A stretch of 64,000 nucleotides of DNA, taken from contig CASEVI010000001.1 in assembly GCA_949291375.1 (NCBI GenBank), positions 424,640 to 488,639 on the forward strand, read 5' to 3'. Under the pieces are notes generated by a model. It saw nothing but the letters and a program-made list of their open reading frames with translations. It was not told the DNA's origin and ran no database searches. Source of the DNA: an uncultured bacterium (GTDB lineage Bacteria; Bacillota_I; Bacilli_A; RFN20; CAG-826). Both the position numbers and the translations under genes were made by a program. Shown one piece after another: positions 18,801 through 28,125 of this stretch. How positions within the stretch are numbered: position 1 is the first letter of the stretch; each line of letters begins with the position of its first letter.

Positions 18801-20200
18801 TCTTCTTTTATTTTGTTAGTAGTATTTTCTTTTTCATCCTCATTTTCTTTAGGATTAAATATTTTCATTAATGGATAAGTTGTATTTTCTTCTTTATTAA
18901 TCTTTTCAACTAATAACTTTTCAATTGCATGATTTTTATCAACCGCAATTACTTTCATTTTTAAGTCTTTATATTCTATTATATCGTTTACTTTAGCAAA
19001 TTTATCATCTAAAAGTTCAATACAGAACCCACCGATCGTAACGTATTCAGTATCAAGTTCATCATAATTTAAAGAGAATAAATTACAAAAATCTTCTAAG
19101 TTTAATCCACCATCAATAATATATTTTCCATCTTTTCTTAAAGTATATGCGGCATTAGGGTCATCTTTTTCATCCCAAATATCACCAACTAATTCTTCTA
19201 AAATATCTTCCATGGTGATTAAACCTTCAATTCCACCATATTCATCAATAATTAAGCCAAAATGTTGTTTTTCTTTTCTGAAGATATTTAATATTTCATT
19301 AATTTCAATTGAACGAGGAAAGCGAAGTGGTGTGATAAGTAAATTTTTTAAATCGATATCTTTCTTTTGGAAAGAAAGAAGCATTAAAGTTTTAGTATTT
19401 ACATAACCAATAATATTATCGATAGTATTTTGATAAACCGGAACTCTTGTAAAACGATACATTTTTGGATCCTTAATTACTTCATTAATATCATCATCAA
19501 TATCGATTGCGTAAATATCAACGCGAGGAGTCATAATTTCATAAGCTTCAGTAGTTGTATAATAAATTGCATCATGAAGTAAATCAGCTTGTTTTTCATC
19601 AACTCCACCTTGAGCTTCAATATCATCAACCATTTCATGAAGATCGTCTTCACTAATTCTTACATCTTCGACATTATGGGTAATTGGATAAGTGACAATT
19701 TTACCAAATGAGGAGACAATAAATGTGATAGGAATGCAAATATAATCTAAAACACGAATAACTTTTGAATAAAGAATTGAGAATTTAAAGTTATAAATTT
19801 TACCAATTGATTTAGCGATGATTTCACCAAATATAATTTTTGTAACAAGACAAATCATTGAAGCAATTAAGCCCCAATTTTCAGCAACAACATCAATATT
19901 TGGATACGCACTTCCTAAAATTATAAAGGCTAAATTAACTCCTAAAAGAGTGGAAATAGAATCTAGCCCTGCATTAACTGTATCGTTTAAAAGTAAAATT
20001 GTTGAAATAGTATTATCGTAATTTTTTGCTAATTTATAAGCATATTTTACGCTTTTTTTAGGATTATCTTTTTCTCTTTCAAAACGTAAAATATCAACAC
20101 TTCCATAAGCCATATCACTAGAAGAGAAAAAGAAAGAGAGGAAAAGTAAAAGAATTAATGATATTGAATAAACAATGATTAATATTTCACGACTATTCAT
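18797..20200 (-). CDS. CNNM/CorC-type transporter with CBS pair (paralogue 1)
   Basis: 467 residues of the HlyC/CorC (YhdP/YtfL-like) family. Layout: CNNM (DUF21) transmembrane domain about 1-190 (ILLLFLSFFFSSSDMAYGS opening), an acidic link, a CBS pair about 205-330 (TPRVDIYAIDIDDDINEV, VPVYQNTIDNIIGYV), DEYGGIEGLITMEDILEELVGDI, then the C-terminal CorC_HlyC domain (about 350-440). The family moves divalent cations or resists Mg2+/Co2+ stress. A strong SD (TGGAGGAAAAAAC) lies within the end of the upstream paralogue; the two genes overlap by 8 bases. Confidence 0.88.
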   Translation of the reverse strand: MNSREILIIVYSISLILLLFLSFFFSSSDMAYGSVDILRFEREKDNPKKSVKYAYKLAKNYDNTISTILLLNDTVNAGLDSISTLLGVNLAFIILGSAYPNIDVVAENWGLIASMICLVTKIIFGEIIAKSIGKIYNFKFSILYSKVIRVLDYICIPITFIVSSFGKIVTYPITHNVEDVRISEDDLHEMVDDIEAQGGVDEKQADLLHDAIYYTTTEAYEIMTPRVDIYAIDIDDDINEVIKDPKMYRFTRVPVYQNTIDNIIGYVNTKTLMLLSFQKKDIDLKNLLITPLRFPRSIEINEILNIFRKEKQHFGLIIDEYGGIEGLITMEDILEELVGDIWDEKDDPNAAYTLRKDGKYIIDGGLNLEDFCNLFSLNYDELDTEYVTIGGFCIELLDDKFAKVNDIIEYKDLKMKVIAVDKNHAIEKLLVEKINKEENTTYPLMKIFNPKENEDEKENTTNKIKED

Positions 20201-21323
20201 GTTTTTTCCTCCATTTCAAAGAATTTGAAGGAGTTTCATCAATATCATTAATTAAAACTTCCAAAATATCTTCCATTGAGATAATTCCAACCATTTTATT
20301 GTTATCATAAACAATGGCTAAATGAACTTTTTCTCTATTTAATTGATTAAAAACATCATCAATTTTATCATTAACATCAACTCTAATATCATTTTCTAAA
20401 ATAGAACGAATATCAAGATGATGATCGCTAGCGTATTCTTCAAAATATGTTTTTAAAACTAAAATTCCAATAATATTTTCTTTATTTTCTTCATAAATAG
20501 GAATTCTTGAATAAGGAATATTAATTAATTTTTTATTTAAAGAAGAAACAGTTAATCCATCAATATTTAAAGAAACAACTTTTTCATTTGGTGTATAAAC
20601 ATTTTTAACTGTTAAAGTATCAAAAGTAAAAGCATTAGATAAAATTTCCTTTTCGTTATTTTCAAATAATTTTTCTTCGTTTTCTTCATTTTCTTCAGCA
20701 TTATTTGTTTCATCATTTATTGCAATAGAAGCACTATGAATTAAATCTTCTTTGGAAAGTAAACTTTCATCTTTAATTTTAAAAATTTTATGAACAAGTA
20801 ATAAAATTCCTTTAAAAATAAAAATTACTGGATAAAGTAAAACATTTGTAAAAGTTACAGGGAAAACTAAAATATAAGCCATTCTATTTGGTATTGCTTT
20901 AGATAAAATTTTTGGACAAGTATCTGAAACAATATAAACTAAAGCTGCCATAACGACTGTCGAAACAATCGCTTCAAGACCATCGCTCCATCCATAAGCC
21001 TGGGACATATTATAAAAAAGCATTGCTGAAAGGAATGACATTAATGTTTGAATAATATTGTTTCCAATTAAAACTGTTATTAATGTATTATCAAATTTTT
21101 CAATTAATCTAACAATTAATTTAGCAACAAAAGAGCCCTTATTAGCAAGGGTTTTGAAATGATATTTATTACAATTAGTATATGCATTTTCGCTAGCAGA
21201 ATATAATCCACTAACAAGTAAAAGTATAGCAATGATTATCCAAACTACCCAATCTTTCATTCCTAAGACAGTAGTAGTTTGACTATTTAATTCATTTAAT
21301 ATAAATAACGATCGCGGGTCCAC
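20193..21323 (-). CDS. CNNM/CBS-domain transporter (paralogue 2, shorter)
   Basis: 376 residues of the same family as its downstream neighbour. The CNNM domain opens with WVVWIIIAILLLVSGLYSASENAY, followed by a CBS pair (NVYTPNEKVVSLNIDG; IPYSRIPIYEENKENIIGILV) and IVYDNNKMVGIISMEDILEVLI. It ends after the CBS pair, lacking the C-terminal CorC_HlyC domain present in paralogue 1. The start used is GTG at 21323 with GGAGA 12 bases upstream; an internal ATG at 21260 is the alternative. The tandem pair may act as a heteromer. Confidence 0.85.
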   Translation of the reverse strand: MDPRSLFILNELNSQTTTVLGMKDWVVWIIIAILLLVSGLYSASENAYTNCNKYHFKTLANKGSFVAKLIVRLIEKFDNTLITVLIGNNIIQTLMSFLSAMLFYNMSQAYGWSDGLEAIVSTVVMAALVYIVSDTCPKILSKAIPNRMAYILVFPVTFTNVLLYPVIFIFKGILLLVHKIFKIKDESLLSKEDLIHSASIAINDETNNAEENEENEEKLFENNEKEILSNAFTFDTLTVKNVYTPNEKVVSLNIDGLTVSSLNKKLINIPYSRIPIYEENKENIIGILVLKTYFEEYASDHHLDIRSILENDIRVDVNDKIDDVFNQLNREKVHLAIVYDNNKMVGIISMEDILEVLINDIDETPSNSLKWRKKHE

Positions 21324-21461
21324 TTTTTAAAAATCTCCAATTAATATGATAATAATTATATAAAATTTTTAAAAATCTTCAATATAGACTTTTATTACAC
21401 TATTTATAGTGTAAAAATAGGAATGGTTAATAAAATTATATAAAGAGGTAAAAAGAAAAAC

Positions 21462-21919
21462 ATGTTAAAAGTCGGCGATAAAGCAATTGATTTTGTTTTA
21501 AAAGATCAAAATGGAAATGATGTTAAATTATCTTCTTTTTTATTTAAAAAGGTAATTTTATATTTTTATCCAAAAGATGACACTAGTGGTTGCACTTTAG
21601 AAGCTAATGGATATAAAGAATTATATGAAGAGTTTAAAAAAGAAAATGTTGTTATTTTAGGAATTAGTAAAGATAGTGTTTCATCTCATAAAAAGTTTGA
21701 ATGTAAATATAATCTTCCATTTTTACTTTTAAGCGATGAATCATTAGAAGTTTTAAAAGCATATGATGTATATAAAGAAAAAAGTATGTATGGAAGAAAT
21801 ATATGGGAATAGTAAGAAGTACTTATTTAATTGATGAAAAAGGAATAATTATTTATATAAATAATAAAGTTAAAGCTAAAGATGATGCTAAAAATATGTA
21901 TAAGTTAATTAAAAAATAA
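21462..21919 (+). pseudogene. bcp: Bcp-type peroxiredoxin with a -1 frameshift near its 3' end
   Basis: The first 112 residues are a normal thiol peroxidase of the Bcp/PrxQ family: FVLKDQNGNDVKLSSF, YFYPKDDTSGCTLEANGY (peroxidatic C44) and VILGISKDSVSSHKKF. The resolving cysteine usually five residues later is absent (GCTLEAN). At 21797-21799 a run of three A's makes the frame stop at 21812; one more A would give GRKYMGIVRSTYLIDEKGII and continue in the correct family pattern to the stop at 21917-21919. So the gene is broken by loss of one base, or this is a sequencing error in a homopolymer. Confidence 0.8.
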
Positions 21920-21940
21920 GGCAATTTTGCCTTATTTTTT
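21911..21940. terminator. Bidirectional terminator between bcp and the GNAT gene
   Basis: AAAATAAGGCAA / TTGCCTTATTTT hairpin flanked by A-run and T-run on both sides, overlapping the stop codons of both convergent genes. Confidence 0.75.
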
Positions 21941-22190
21941 AACTATTTTCTTTTTTTGATAAATAAGAAATCCCATATGAACAAATTGAATCTATTTTAA
22001 GATTATTTTTTAAAGCATATGAATATATTTCATCCATTAATTTTTTAGCAAGTCCTTTTCCTTGATATTCCGTTTTTACGTTAGTAGAAATAACAATTAA
22101 AGAATTATCATCAATAGAATATTTAATATATCCAATAACTTCATCATTTTCATAAAGGTTTAAATAGTTATTTTCATACTTAAATTCCAT
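21939..22190 (-). CDS. Small YjdJ-type GNAT acetyltransferase
   Basis: 83 residues, a minimal GNAT fold. The acetyl-CoA loop is TEYQGKGLAKKLMDE (Q/RxxGxG/A) at about 40-54, and the ending ICSYGISYLSKK matches the CSY-x-x-x-Y-x tail of short YjdJ/YidJ-like acetyltransferases. The acceptor substrate is unknown. It faces the peroxiredoxin gene across a shared terminator. Confidence 0.75.
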   Translation of the reverse strand: MEFKYENNYLNLYENDEVIGYIKYSIDDNSLIVISTNVKTEYQGKGLAKKLMDEIYSYALKNNLKIDSICSYGISYLSKKENS

Positions 22191-22304
22191 ATTTAAATAA
22201 TACTAAAAAATAGGAATAATTAATAAAAATATGCTCTTTAATTTCTTTATTTTTATATTTTTTTATTTATGTTATATTAAAGATAAGGAAAAGAAGAAAA
22301 ATCT

Positions 22305-22820
22305 ATGAAAAAAATATTTTTATATTTAAGTTTATCAACATTATTAGGAACACTTTTTTCATGTTCTAATTCTTCTTCAACTATTAATATTGAAATATTA
22401 AAAAATAGTGAAACAATTAATATTTCTTCAATCGGAGTTATTTATAAAGTAGATTTACCTAAACAAGATAATATTACATATGATATTAAATGTGATATTG
22501 GACATATAAATAGTGATCAAAATTCATTAAAAAGTAAAATATGTGAAGAAAACGAGGAACTTTTTTGGACAACTCTTCCTTCTGAAGTAATTGATGAAAA
22601 TGAAAATTATTATAAATATGGTTTTATTGAAGGATTAATTTTAAAAGAAGAAGCAGTTTCAGGTTATTTCTTATTTGCTATTAAAAATCATAGTGATGAT
22701 AATAATTTTTATGAATATAAAATAGAAATTATATCTAAACTTTATGATGAATCATTAAGTTTAGATAAATTTACTTCATTAATAAATGAAAACAAAACTA
22801 AATATATAAATAATTTATAA
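22305..22820 (+). CDS. Putative lipoprotein
   Basis: 171 residues. N-terminal MKKIFLYLSLSTLLGTLFSC is a lipoprotein signal peptide with the lipobox LFSC, so the mature protein would be anchored at Cys20 on the outer face of the membrane. The rest is acidic, beta-rich and unrecognised. It stands alone: possible TATATT -10 at about 22272-22277 and a weak purine-rich ribosome site; no partner gene. Confidence 0.6.
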   Translation: MKKIFLYLSLSTLLGTLFSCSNSSSTINIEILKNSETINISSIGVIYKVDLPKQDNITYDIKCDIGHINSDQNSLKSKICEENEELFWTTLPSEVIDENENYYKYGFIEGLILKEEAVSGYFLFAIKNHSDDNNFYEYKIEIISKLYDESLSLDKFTSLINENKTKYINNL

Positions 22821-22923
22821 AAATAATTACATTTACTCATTTTATAATCGTTTCTCTTTACTAAATTTTTTTTAAAAGTATAGTATTATATGGAATTTAA
22901 AAATTTTTAGGAGGAAAAAGAAA

Positions 22924-24291
22924 ATGTATAGTAAATGTGCATGGGAAAAATATGAAAATTATGATGAAATTTTTTCATTTAATGAAGAATATAAAAATTT
23001 TTTAACAAATGGAAAAAACGAAAGATTAGTTGTTAAAGAAACAGTAGAACTCGCTAAAAAGAAAGGTTTTAAAGACATAAATGAATTTACATCTTTAAAA
23101 AAAGGCGATAAAGTCTATGTTTTAAATAGAAATAAAAACGTTTTACTTTTTGTAATTGGTGAAGAAAGTTTAACCAATGGAATTAATATTTTAGGAGCTC
23201 ATATCGATTCTCCTAGACTTGATTTAAAACAAAATCCTTTATATGAAAATAGTGGATTTGCTCTTTTCGATACTCATTATTATGGCGGAATTAAAAAATA
23301 TCAATGGGTTACAATTCCTCTTTCTTTAATTGGTGTAGTTGTTAAAAAAGACGGAACAGTCGTTGATATTAATATTGGCGAAGACAAAAATGATCCAGTC
23401 GTTGGAATTTCTGATTTATTAGTTCATTTAAGTGCTGATCAACTTCAAAAGAAAGCAGGCAGCGTTATCGAAGGTGAAAAACTTGATGTAACAGTTGCTT
23501 CAATTCCTTTAAAGGGAAGTGAAAAAGATAGCATCAAAGCCAATGTTTTAAAATTAATTAAAGAAAAATATGATATTGAAGAAGAAGATTTCCTTTCGGC
23601 TGAAATTGAAGTTGTTCCACAAATGGAAACAAAAGATTATGGATTAGATAGATCAATGGTTGCTGGATATGGACATGATGATAGAGTTTGTGCATACACT
23701 TCTTTACGAGCAATTTTAGATATTGAAGATTTAAAAAGAACTGCTTGTTGTTATTTAGTTGATAAAGAAGAAGTTGGAAGTATTGGTGCAACTGGAGCTC
23801 AATCACGCTTTTTTGAAAATTCTTTAGCAAAAATTATTGCTTTAAAAGAAGGAAACTATAACGATTTAATGTTAAGAGATGCTTTAAGCAATACATTTAT
23901 GTTATCTAGCGATGTTTCGGCTGGTGTTGATCCACTCTTTTTAGAAGTAAACGAACTTAAAAATAGCGCTTTTTTAGGTAAAGGTATTGTTTTTAATAAA
24001 TATACTGGTTCTAGAGGAAAGGGCGGATGTAATGATGCTTTCCCTGAATTTATTGCTAAATTAAGAAATATTTTAGATAAAAATAATGTTAATTATCAAA
24101 CTGCTGAACTTGGCAAAGTTGATCAAGGAGGAGGAGGCACAATCGCTTATATTTTAGGAAACTTAAATATGACAGTTATTGATGCTGGAGTAGCTGTTTT
24201 AAATATGCATTCTCCTATGGAAATCGTTTCTAAAGTCGATGTTTATGAAGCTTATTTAGCATATAAAACATTTTTAAAAGAAATGGAATAA
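22924..24291 (+). CDS. M18-family aminopeptidase
   Basis: 455 residues, usual for bacterial M18 (ApeA/aspartyl-aminopeptidase-like) zinc enzymes that form large cytosolic complexes. Motifs: GAHIDSPRLDLKQNPLYE (H, D ligands), GYGHDDRVCAYTSLRA, DKEEVGSIGATGAQSRF (catalytic EE), SSDVSAGVDP and the final LNMHSPMEIVSKVD histidine. Excellent Shine-Dalgarno (TTAGGAGGAAAAAG). It is a single gene with a terminator behind it. Confidence 0.93.
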   Translation: MYSKCAWEKYENYDEIFSFNEEYKNFLTNGKNERLVVKETVELAKKKGFKDINEFTSLKKGDKVYVLNRNKNVLLFVIGEESLTNGINILGAHIDSPRLDLKQNPLYENSGFALFDTHYYGGIKKYQWVTIPLSLIGVVVKKDGTVVDINIGEDKNDPVVGISDLLVHLSADQLQKKAGSVIEGEKLDVTVASIPLKGSEKDSIKANVLKLIKEKYDIEEEDFLSAEIEVVPQMETKDYGLDRSMVAGYGHDDRVCAYTSLRAILDIEDLKRTACCYLVDKEEVGSIGATGAQSRFFENSLAKIIALKEGNYNDLMLRDALSNTFMLSSDVSAGVDPLFLEVNELKNSAFLGKGIVFNKYTGSRGKGGCNDAFPEFIAKLRNILDKNNVNYQTAELGKVDQGGGGTIAYILGNLNMTVIDAGVAVLNMHSPMEIVSKVDVYEAYLAYKTFLKEME

Positions 24292-24310
24292 TATTTATAT
24301 TTTCTTATTT

Positions 24311-24348
24311 AATAGCCATTATTTCACTTAAAAATAATGGCTATTTTT
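24311..24348 (+). terminator. Terminator after the M18 aminopeptidase
   Basis: Perfect 14-bp stem AATAGCCATTATTT / AAATAATGGCTATT with a T-rich tail. Confidence 0.85.
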
Positions 24349-24377
24349 AATTTAAAATAACATATATAATAATAACC

Positions 24378-25328
24378 ATGAAAAAAATTATTTGTCCTAA
24401 TTGTTCTACTATTTTTGAAGTAGAAGATGATAGTTTAAATTTAGATACAACTTGTCCAAACTGTAAAATGAATTTTCCTATTTTTGAAGGAAAAAAAGCA
24501 TTAGAAAGAACATATAAATCTTTAACAAAAAAAGGATTTAATTACTATACTCATTTAGAATTTAATAAAAGCAATGAATGTTATGAAGAAGTATTAAAAA
24601 TAAATCCTGATGATTTTGATATTTTAACTCGTTATATTTTAAATTTATGTTATTTAAATACATTTATTAAAACAAATTATGATAAGATTATTCCAATCTT
24701 TGAAGAAAGAGAAATTACTTTAGATAGTAAAAATACTTATCTATTTTTAGCATTTTTAAAAGATTTTGTTCAAAATGTTCATGTTTATTTTGATAAAATA
24801 AATAAATTTGTTATTAAAGATAATTCTTTTATTAATGAAAAATATCTTAAACCTTATTTAGATACTCTTTTATCTTTAAAAGAAGATTTTGACTATTTTG
24901 ATAATATTTTTTCTTTACTTAAAGAAGAAGAAAAAAATGTTTATTTAGAAGATAATTCTGAATTTTTAGATAGATATAATAAATATAAAGTTTTAGTTAA
25001 TGAATCATTAACTAAAACTTATAATTTAATTTCTAAAGGTGATTTTATTTTTGATTTAGAAAATAAAGAGATTAAATATTTAAATACTAATATTAAAGAA
25101 GGTAATGAAATAATTTTAGAAGATGAAAGAATAATTACTCCTTCTAAAGAATTTAAAAAAGAGATGAGAAATTTATATATAATTTGCTCTTCTTTAATAG
25201 TATTAGGAATTATTTTAGTAATAGTAGGTTTTTCACTTAATAATGATATAGTTAAATATATCGCTTTTATTCCTTTAGTTTTATTAATAATTTATATGGT
25301 TTATTTTTATAAAAAAATAAGTAAATAA
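24378..25328 (+). CDS. Zinc-ribbon protein with TPR-like middle and C-terminal membrane helices
   Basis: 316 residues. Residues 1-37 form a zinc ribbon of the MJ0042/zinc-ribbon type (CPNCSTIFEV ... CPNCKMNF). A helical stretch at about 45-105 (FNKSNECYEEVLKINPDDF) looks like one or two TPR repeats. The C-terminus has two hydrophobic helices (about 260-312) and ends in lysines inside. Function unknown. TATAAT at 24365-24370 is only 7 bases before the ATG, with no Shine-Dalgarno, implying a leaderless mRNA. Confidence 0.55.
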   Translation: MKKIICPNCSTIFEVEDDSLNLDTTCPNCKMNFPIFEGKKALERTYKSLTKKGFNYYTHLEFNKSNECYEEVLKINPDDFDILTRYILNLCYLNTFIKTNYDKIIPIFEEREITLDSKNTYLFLAFLKDFVQNVHVYFDKINKFVIKDNSFINEKYLKPYLDTLLSLKEDFDYFDNIFSLLKEEEKNVYLEDNSEFLDRYNKYKVLVNESLTKTYNLISKGDFIFDLENKEIKYLNTNIKEGNEIILEDERIITPSKEFKKEMRNLYIICSSLIVLGIILVIVGFSLNNDIVKYIAFIPLVLLIIYMVYFYKKISK

Positions 25329-25350
25329 CGATAGTTATCTACTTATTTAA
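25315..25350. terminator. Bidirectional terminator between the zinc-ribbon gene and rdgB
   Basis: 15-bp stem (one A-C mismatch) AAATAAGTAAATAAC / GTTATCTACTTATTT, loop GATA, overlapping the zinc-ribbon gene's stop; A/T tracts on both sides suit both convergent genes. Confidence 0.7.
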
Positions 25351-25370
25351 TTTATGAAAATATATAAATA

Positions 25371-25958
25371 TTAAAAAATATTCTTCTTTTTAAAAAAAGA
25401 TATTAAACTTTCAACCGCTTTAGCTCGATGAGAGTTTTTATTTTTAATTTTCTCACTATAAAAGGCATTTGGATGAAGAAATCCATCAATAATAAATATT
25501 GGATCATATCCAAAACCATTATTTCCTTCGACCTTTTTAGCTACTTTCCCATTTACATGACCTAAGAAGGTATATTCTTCTTTGTTAGGAGTAATTAAAG
25601 CAAGTGCACAATAAAATGTTGCTTTACTTCCACCAATTTCTTTAGCAAGTTTAGGATTTAAGATTTCATTCCCGCCATTTTCTAAAGCATAGCGATGAGT
25701 GTGAATTCCTGGAAAATGACTTCCTAAAGCTTCAAATTCGACACCACTATCATCAGATAAAATATAAAGGTTAGTTTTATTTTTTAAAGCTCTAGCTTTA
25801 ATAAGAGCATTTTCAATATAACTATTTCCACTTTCTTCAGGATCTGAAACGATATTTAAATCTTTTAAAAGATATAATTTAACTGGATAATCTTTTAATA
25901 AATCTTCATATTCTTTAATTTTTCCTTCATTATTTGACGCAAGCAAGATTTCTATCAT
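25371..25958 (-). CDS. rdgB: XTP/dITP pyrophosphatase (RdgB/HAM1)
   Basis: 195 residues, full length. It hydrolyses non-canonical purine triphosphates to keep them out of DNA. Motifs: LASNNEGKIKEYEDLL at the N-terminus, LSDDSGVEFEALGSHFPGIHTHRYA (catalytic and metal-binding acids), GNNGFGYDPIF and the SHRAKA C-terminal motif. It is monocistronic, ending at a shared bidirectional hairpin. Confidence 0.95.
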   Translation of the reverse strand: MIEILLASNNEGKIKEYEDLLKDYPVKLYLLKDLNIVSDPEESGNSYIENALIKARALKNKTNLYILSDDSGVEFEALGSHFPGIHTHRYALENGGNEILNPKLAKEIGGSKATFYCALALITPNKEEYTFLGHVNGKVAKKVEGNNGFGYDPIFIIDGFLHPNAFYSEKIKNKNSHRAKAVESLISFFKKKNIF

Positions 25959-26121
25959 AAATTAATTTTTTCCTTTTTTAAAATTTATCTTTATTAATTA
26001 AATATAAAAGATAAAAAAATTACAAACATAATTTTAAAAAATATAAAAATATGTTTGATTTACTATCTAATTAATTCTTTAATTATAAGTTTTTCTCTTT
26101 TTTTGATAAACTAATAAAAGT

Positions 26122-27333
26122 ATGAAAGAAATTTTTATTATTGGCGGAAGCTCTTCAGGTTTATTTTTATCTACGTTAATTAGTTATTATAAATTAGATT
26201 ATAAAGTTACAATAATAGAAAAAAATAAAATAATTGGAAGAAAACTTTTAGCAACAGGAAATGGAAGATGTAATTTATTAAATAAAAAAATAAATGAATA
26301 TTCTTTTAATAACAATGAAACTAAAAATTTAATAAAAGAAGAAGATATTCCTTTTGAAATAGATTTTTTTATTAATAAATTAGGAATAAAACTTACTTCT
26401 ATAGAAAATTTAGTTTATCCTTATTCTTTTAATGCTAAATCATTCACTAACTTTTTAATTGATTTTATAAAAAATCATAATGTACGAATTTTAAATGAAA
26501 CAAAATTTATTGATTATAAAAAAATAAATAATGAAAAATATCAAATAATTACTGATAAAGGAAATTATGAAACTGATTATATTATTTTTGCTAGTGGAGG
26601 AAAAAGTTATCCTTCTTTAGGAAGTGATGGAAGTGTTTTTAATATATTAAAAAAACATAATTATATAATTACTCCTATTTTTCCAGGTTTAACTCCTATA
26701 AAAATAAAAGAAAATGTTAAAGAAATAGAAAATGAAAGAATAAAGTGTGAAGTAAGTTTATTTTCAAGGGAAAATAAACTTATTTATAAAGAAAATGGAG
26801 AAGTATTATTTAAAAAAGATGGATTAAGTGGAATTTGTGTTATGAATATTTCTTCTTTAATTATTCGTAATAACTTAATTAATCCATATATTTCTATAAA
26901 TTTTTTAACTAATATTTCTTTAAATGAATTTATTAAAATTTTTACTATTTATTTAAATAATAATAATAATAATAAGAATGATAAAAACTTTTTAAAAGGA
27001 ATATATAGTGAAAGATTAGCATCTTATTTATTTAAAAATATTAATAGATTATTTAATAACAATATAAATATTAACAATATAAAAGAAATTTATAATTTGA
27101 TATCAAATTATAAATTTAATTATTTATTTAACTATGATTTTTTATCTTCTCAAGTAAGTATTGGAGGAGTTAGTTATAATAATTTAAATTATAAAGATTT
27201 ATCTTCTAAAAAAGAAAAAAATATTTATTTTATTGGAGAAATATTAGATAGTGATGGACTTTGTGGAGGATATAATTTAATGATAGCTTTTTTCTCTTCT
27301 TTAAAAGTATTCTCTTCTTTAAAAAATAAATAA
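26122..27333 (+). CDS. HI0933/BaiN-like FAD-dependent oxidoreductase
   Basis: 403 residues. The Rossmann dinucleotide motif is IIGGSSSGLFLSTLISYY (about 5-22); the family signature GRKLLATGNGRCNLLN follows near residue 40-55. ASGGKSYPSLGSDGS and the closing GEILDSDGLCGGYNLMIAF motif complete the HI0933 (YhiN) pattern. The physiological substrate is uncertain for the family. Asparagine runs (NNNNNKND at about 282-290) reflect the AT bias. An extended -10 (TG-A-TAAACT, 26104-26112) ends 9 bases before the ATG and no SD is seen. Confidence 0.85.
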   Translation: MKEIFIIGGSSSGLFLSTLISYYKLDYKVTIIEKNKIIGRKLLATGNGRCNLLNKKINEYSFNNNETKNLIKEEDIPFEIDFFINKLGIKLTSIENLVYPYSFNAKSFTNFLIDFIKNHNVRILNETKFIDYKKINNEKYQIITDKGNYETDYIIFASGGKSYPSLGSDGSVFNILKKHNYIITPIFPGLTPIKIKENVKEIENERIKCEVSLFSRENKLIYKENGEVLFKKDGLSGICVMNISSLIIRNNLINPYISINFLTNISLNEFIKIFTIYLNNNNNNKNDKNFLKGIYSERLASYLFKNINRLFNNNININNIKEIYNLISNYKFNYLFNYDFLSSQVSIGGVSYNNLNYKDLSSKKEKNIYFIGEILDSDGLCGGYNLMIAFFSSLKVFSSLKNK

Positions 27334-27365
27334 ATATATAAATAATAGTTAATAAATCTCTTTAT

Positions 27366-27399
27366 ATTAATTTAATTTTCTAATTAAATTAATTATAAT
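27366..27399. promoter_or_regulatory. AT-only 12-bp inverted repeat abutting the tcdA -10 box
   Basis: ATTAATTTAATT (27366-27377) and AATTAAATTAAT (27382-27393) around TTCT; TATAAT follows at 27394-27399. It could be an operator in the promoter spacer or the terminator of the preceding gene (no T-run follows, which argues against the latter). Confidence 0.35.
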
Positions 27400-27412
27400 T
27401 AGTTTTATATTT

Positions 27413-28105
27413 ATGGATGATATTGATTTAAGAAGTAAAGCTTTATATAAAGAAAAATTTGAAAAGATAAAAGAGATGAAAGTTGCTATTATTGGTTTAG
27501 GGGGAGTAGGAAGTATTATTCCTATTTCTTTAATAAGAAGTGGGGTTAAATCTCTTCTTTTAATTGATAAAGATAAAGTAGAAATATCTAATTTAAATCG
27601 ACAAATCGCCTATGATAAAAATGATATAAATAAATATAAAGCTAGTGTATTAAAAGATAAATTATCATTGATGCATGATAATTTATCTATAAATATAATA
27701 AATGAAAAAATTGATAAAAATTTTAACTTTTCTAAATTTAATGATTATGATTATATTTTAGATTGTATTGATGATATAAAGGCTAAAATATTATTAATTA
27801 AATATTCTTTAAATAATAATAAAAGAATAATTTCATCTTTAGGAATGGGCAAAAAATATTTTCCTAATAAAATAGAAATAACTACTTTAAATAAAACATA
27901 TAATGATAGATTAGCTAAAAAATTACGTTATGAACTTAAAAAAGAAAATATTGATTTAAAAAAAGTAGTTGTTTGTTTTTCTAATGAAATTACAAAAGAA
28001 GAATTTAGTAAAGATGTCATTGCATCTTCATTTTTTGTTCCTAATGCTGCAGGAATAATGATCGCTTCATATCTAATTAATGATTATTTAAAAATAAAAG
28101 AATAA
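27413..28105 (+). CDS. tcdA: TcdA-type tRNA threonylcarbamoyladenosine dehydratase
   Basis: 230 residues of the E1/ThiF superfamily. ATP-binding GLGGVGS lies at residues 28-34, DKDKVEISNLNRQ follows, and YILDCIDDIKAK and the SSLGMGKKYFP segment fit TcdA (CsdL). The enzyme converts t6A37 of tRNA to the cyclic form. The ubiquitin-activating C-terminal cysteine domain of true E1 enzymes is absent. TATAAT lies 13 bases before the ATG; fhs begins 20 bases after the stop, so the two are probably co-transcribed. Confidence 0.85.
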   Translation: MDDIDLRSKALYKEKFEKIKEMKVAIIGLGGVGSIIPISLIRSGVKSLLLIDKDKVEISNLNRQIAYDKNDINKYKASVLKDKLSLMHDNLSINIINEKIDKNFNFSKFNDYDYILDCIDDIKAKILLIKYSLNNNKRIISSLGMGKKYFPNKIEITTLNKTYNDRLAKKLRYELKKENIDLKKVVVCFSNEITKEEFSKDVIASSFFVPNAAGIMIASYLINDYLKIKE

Positions 28106-28125
28106 GAAAGGAGAAAATAAAGAAA

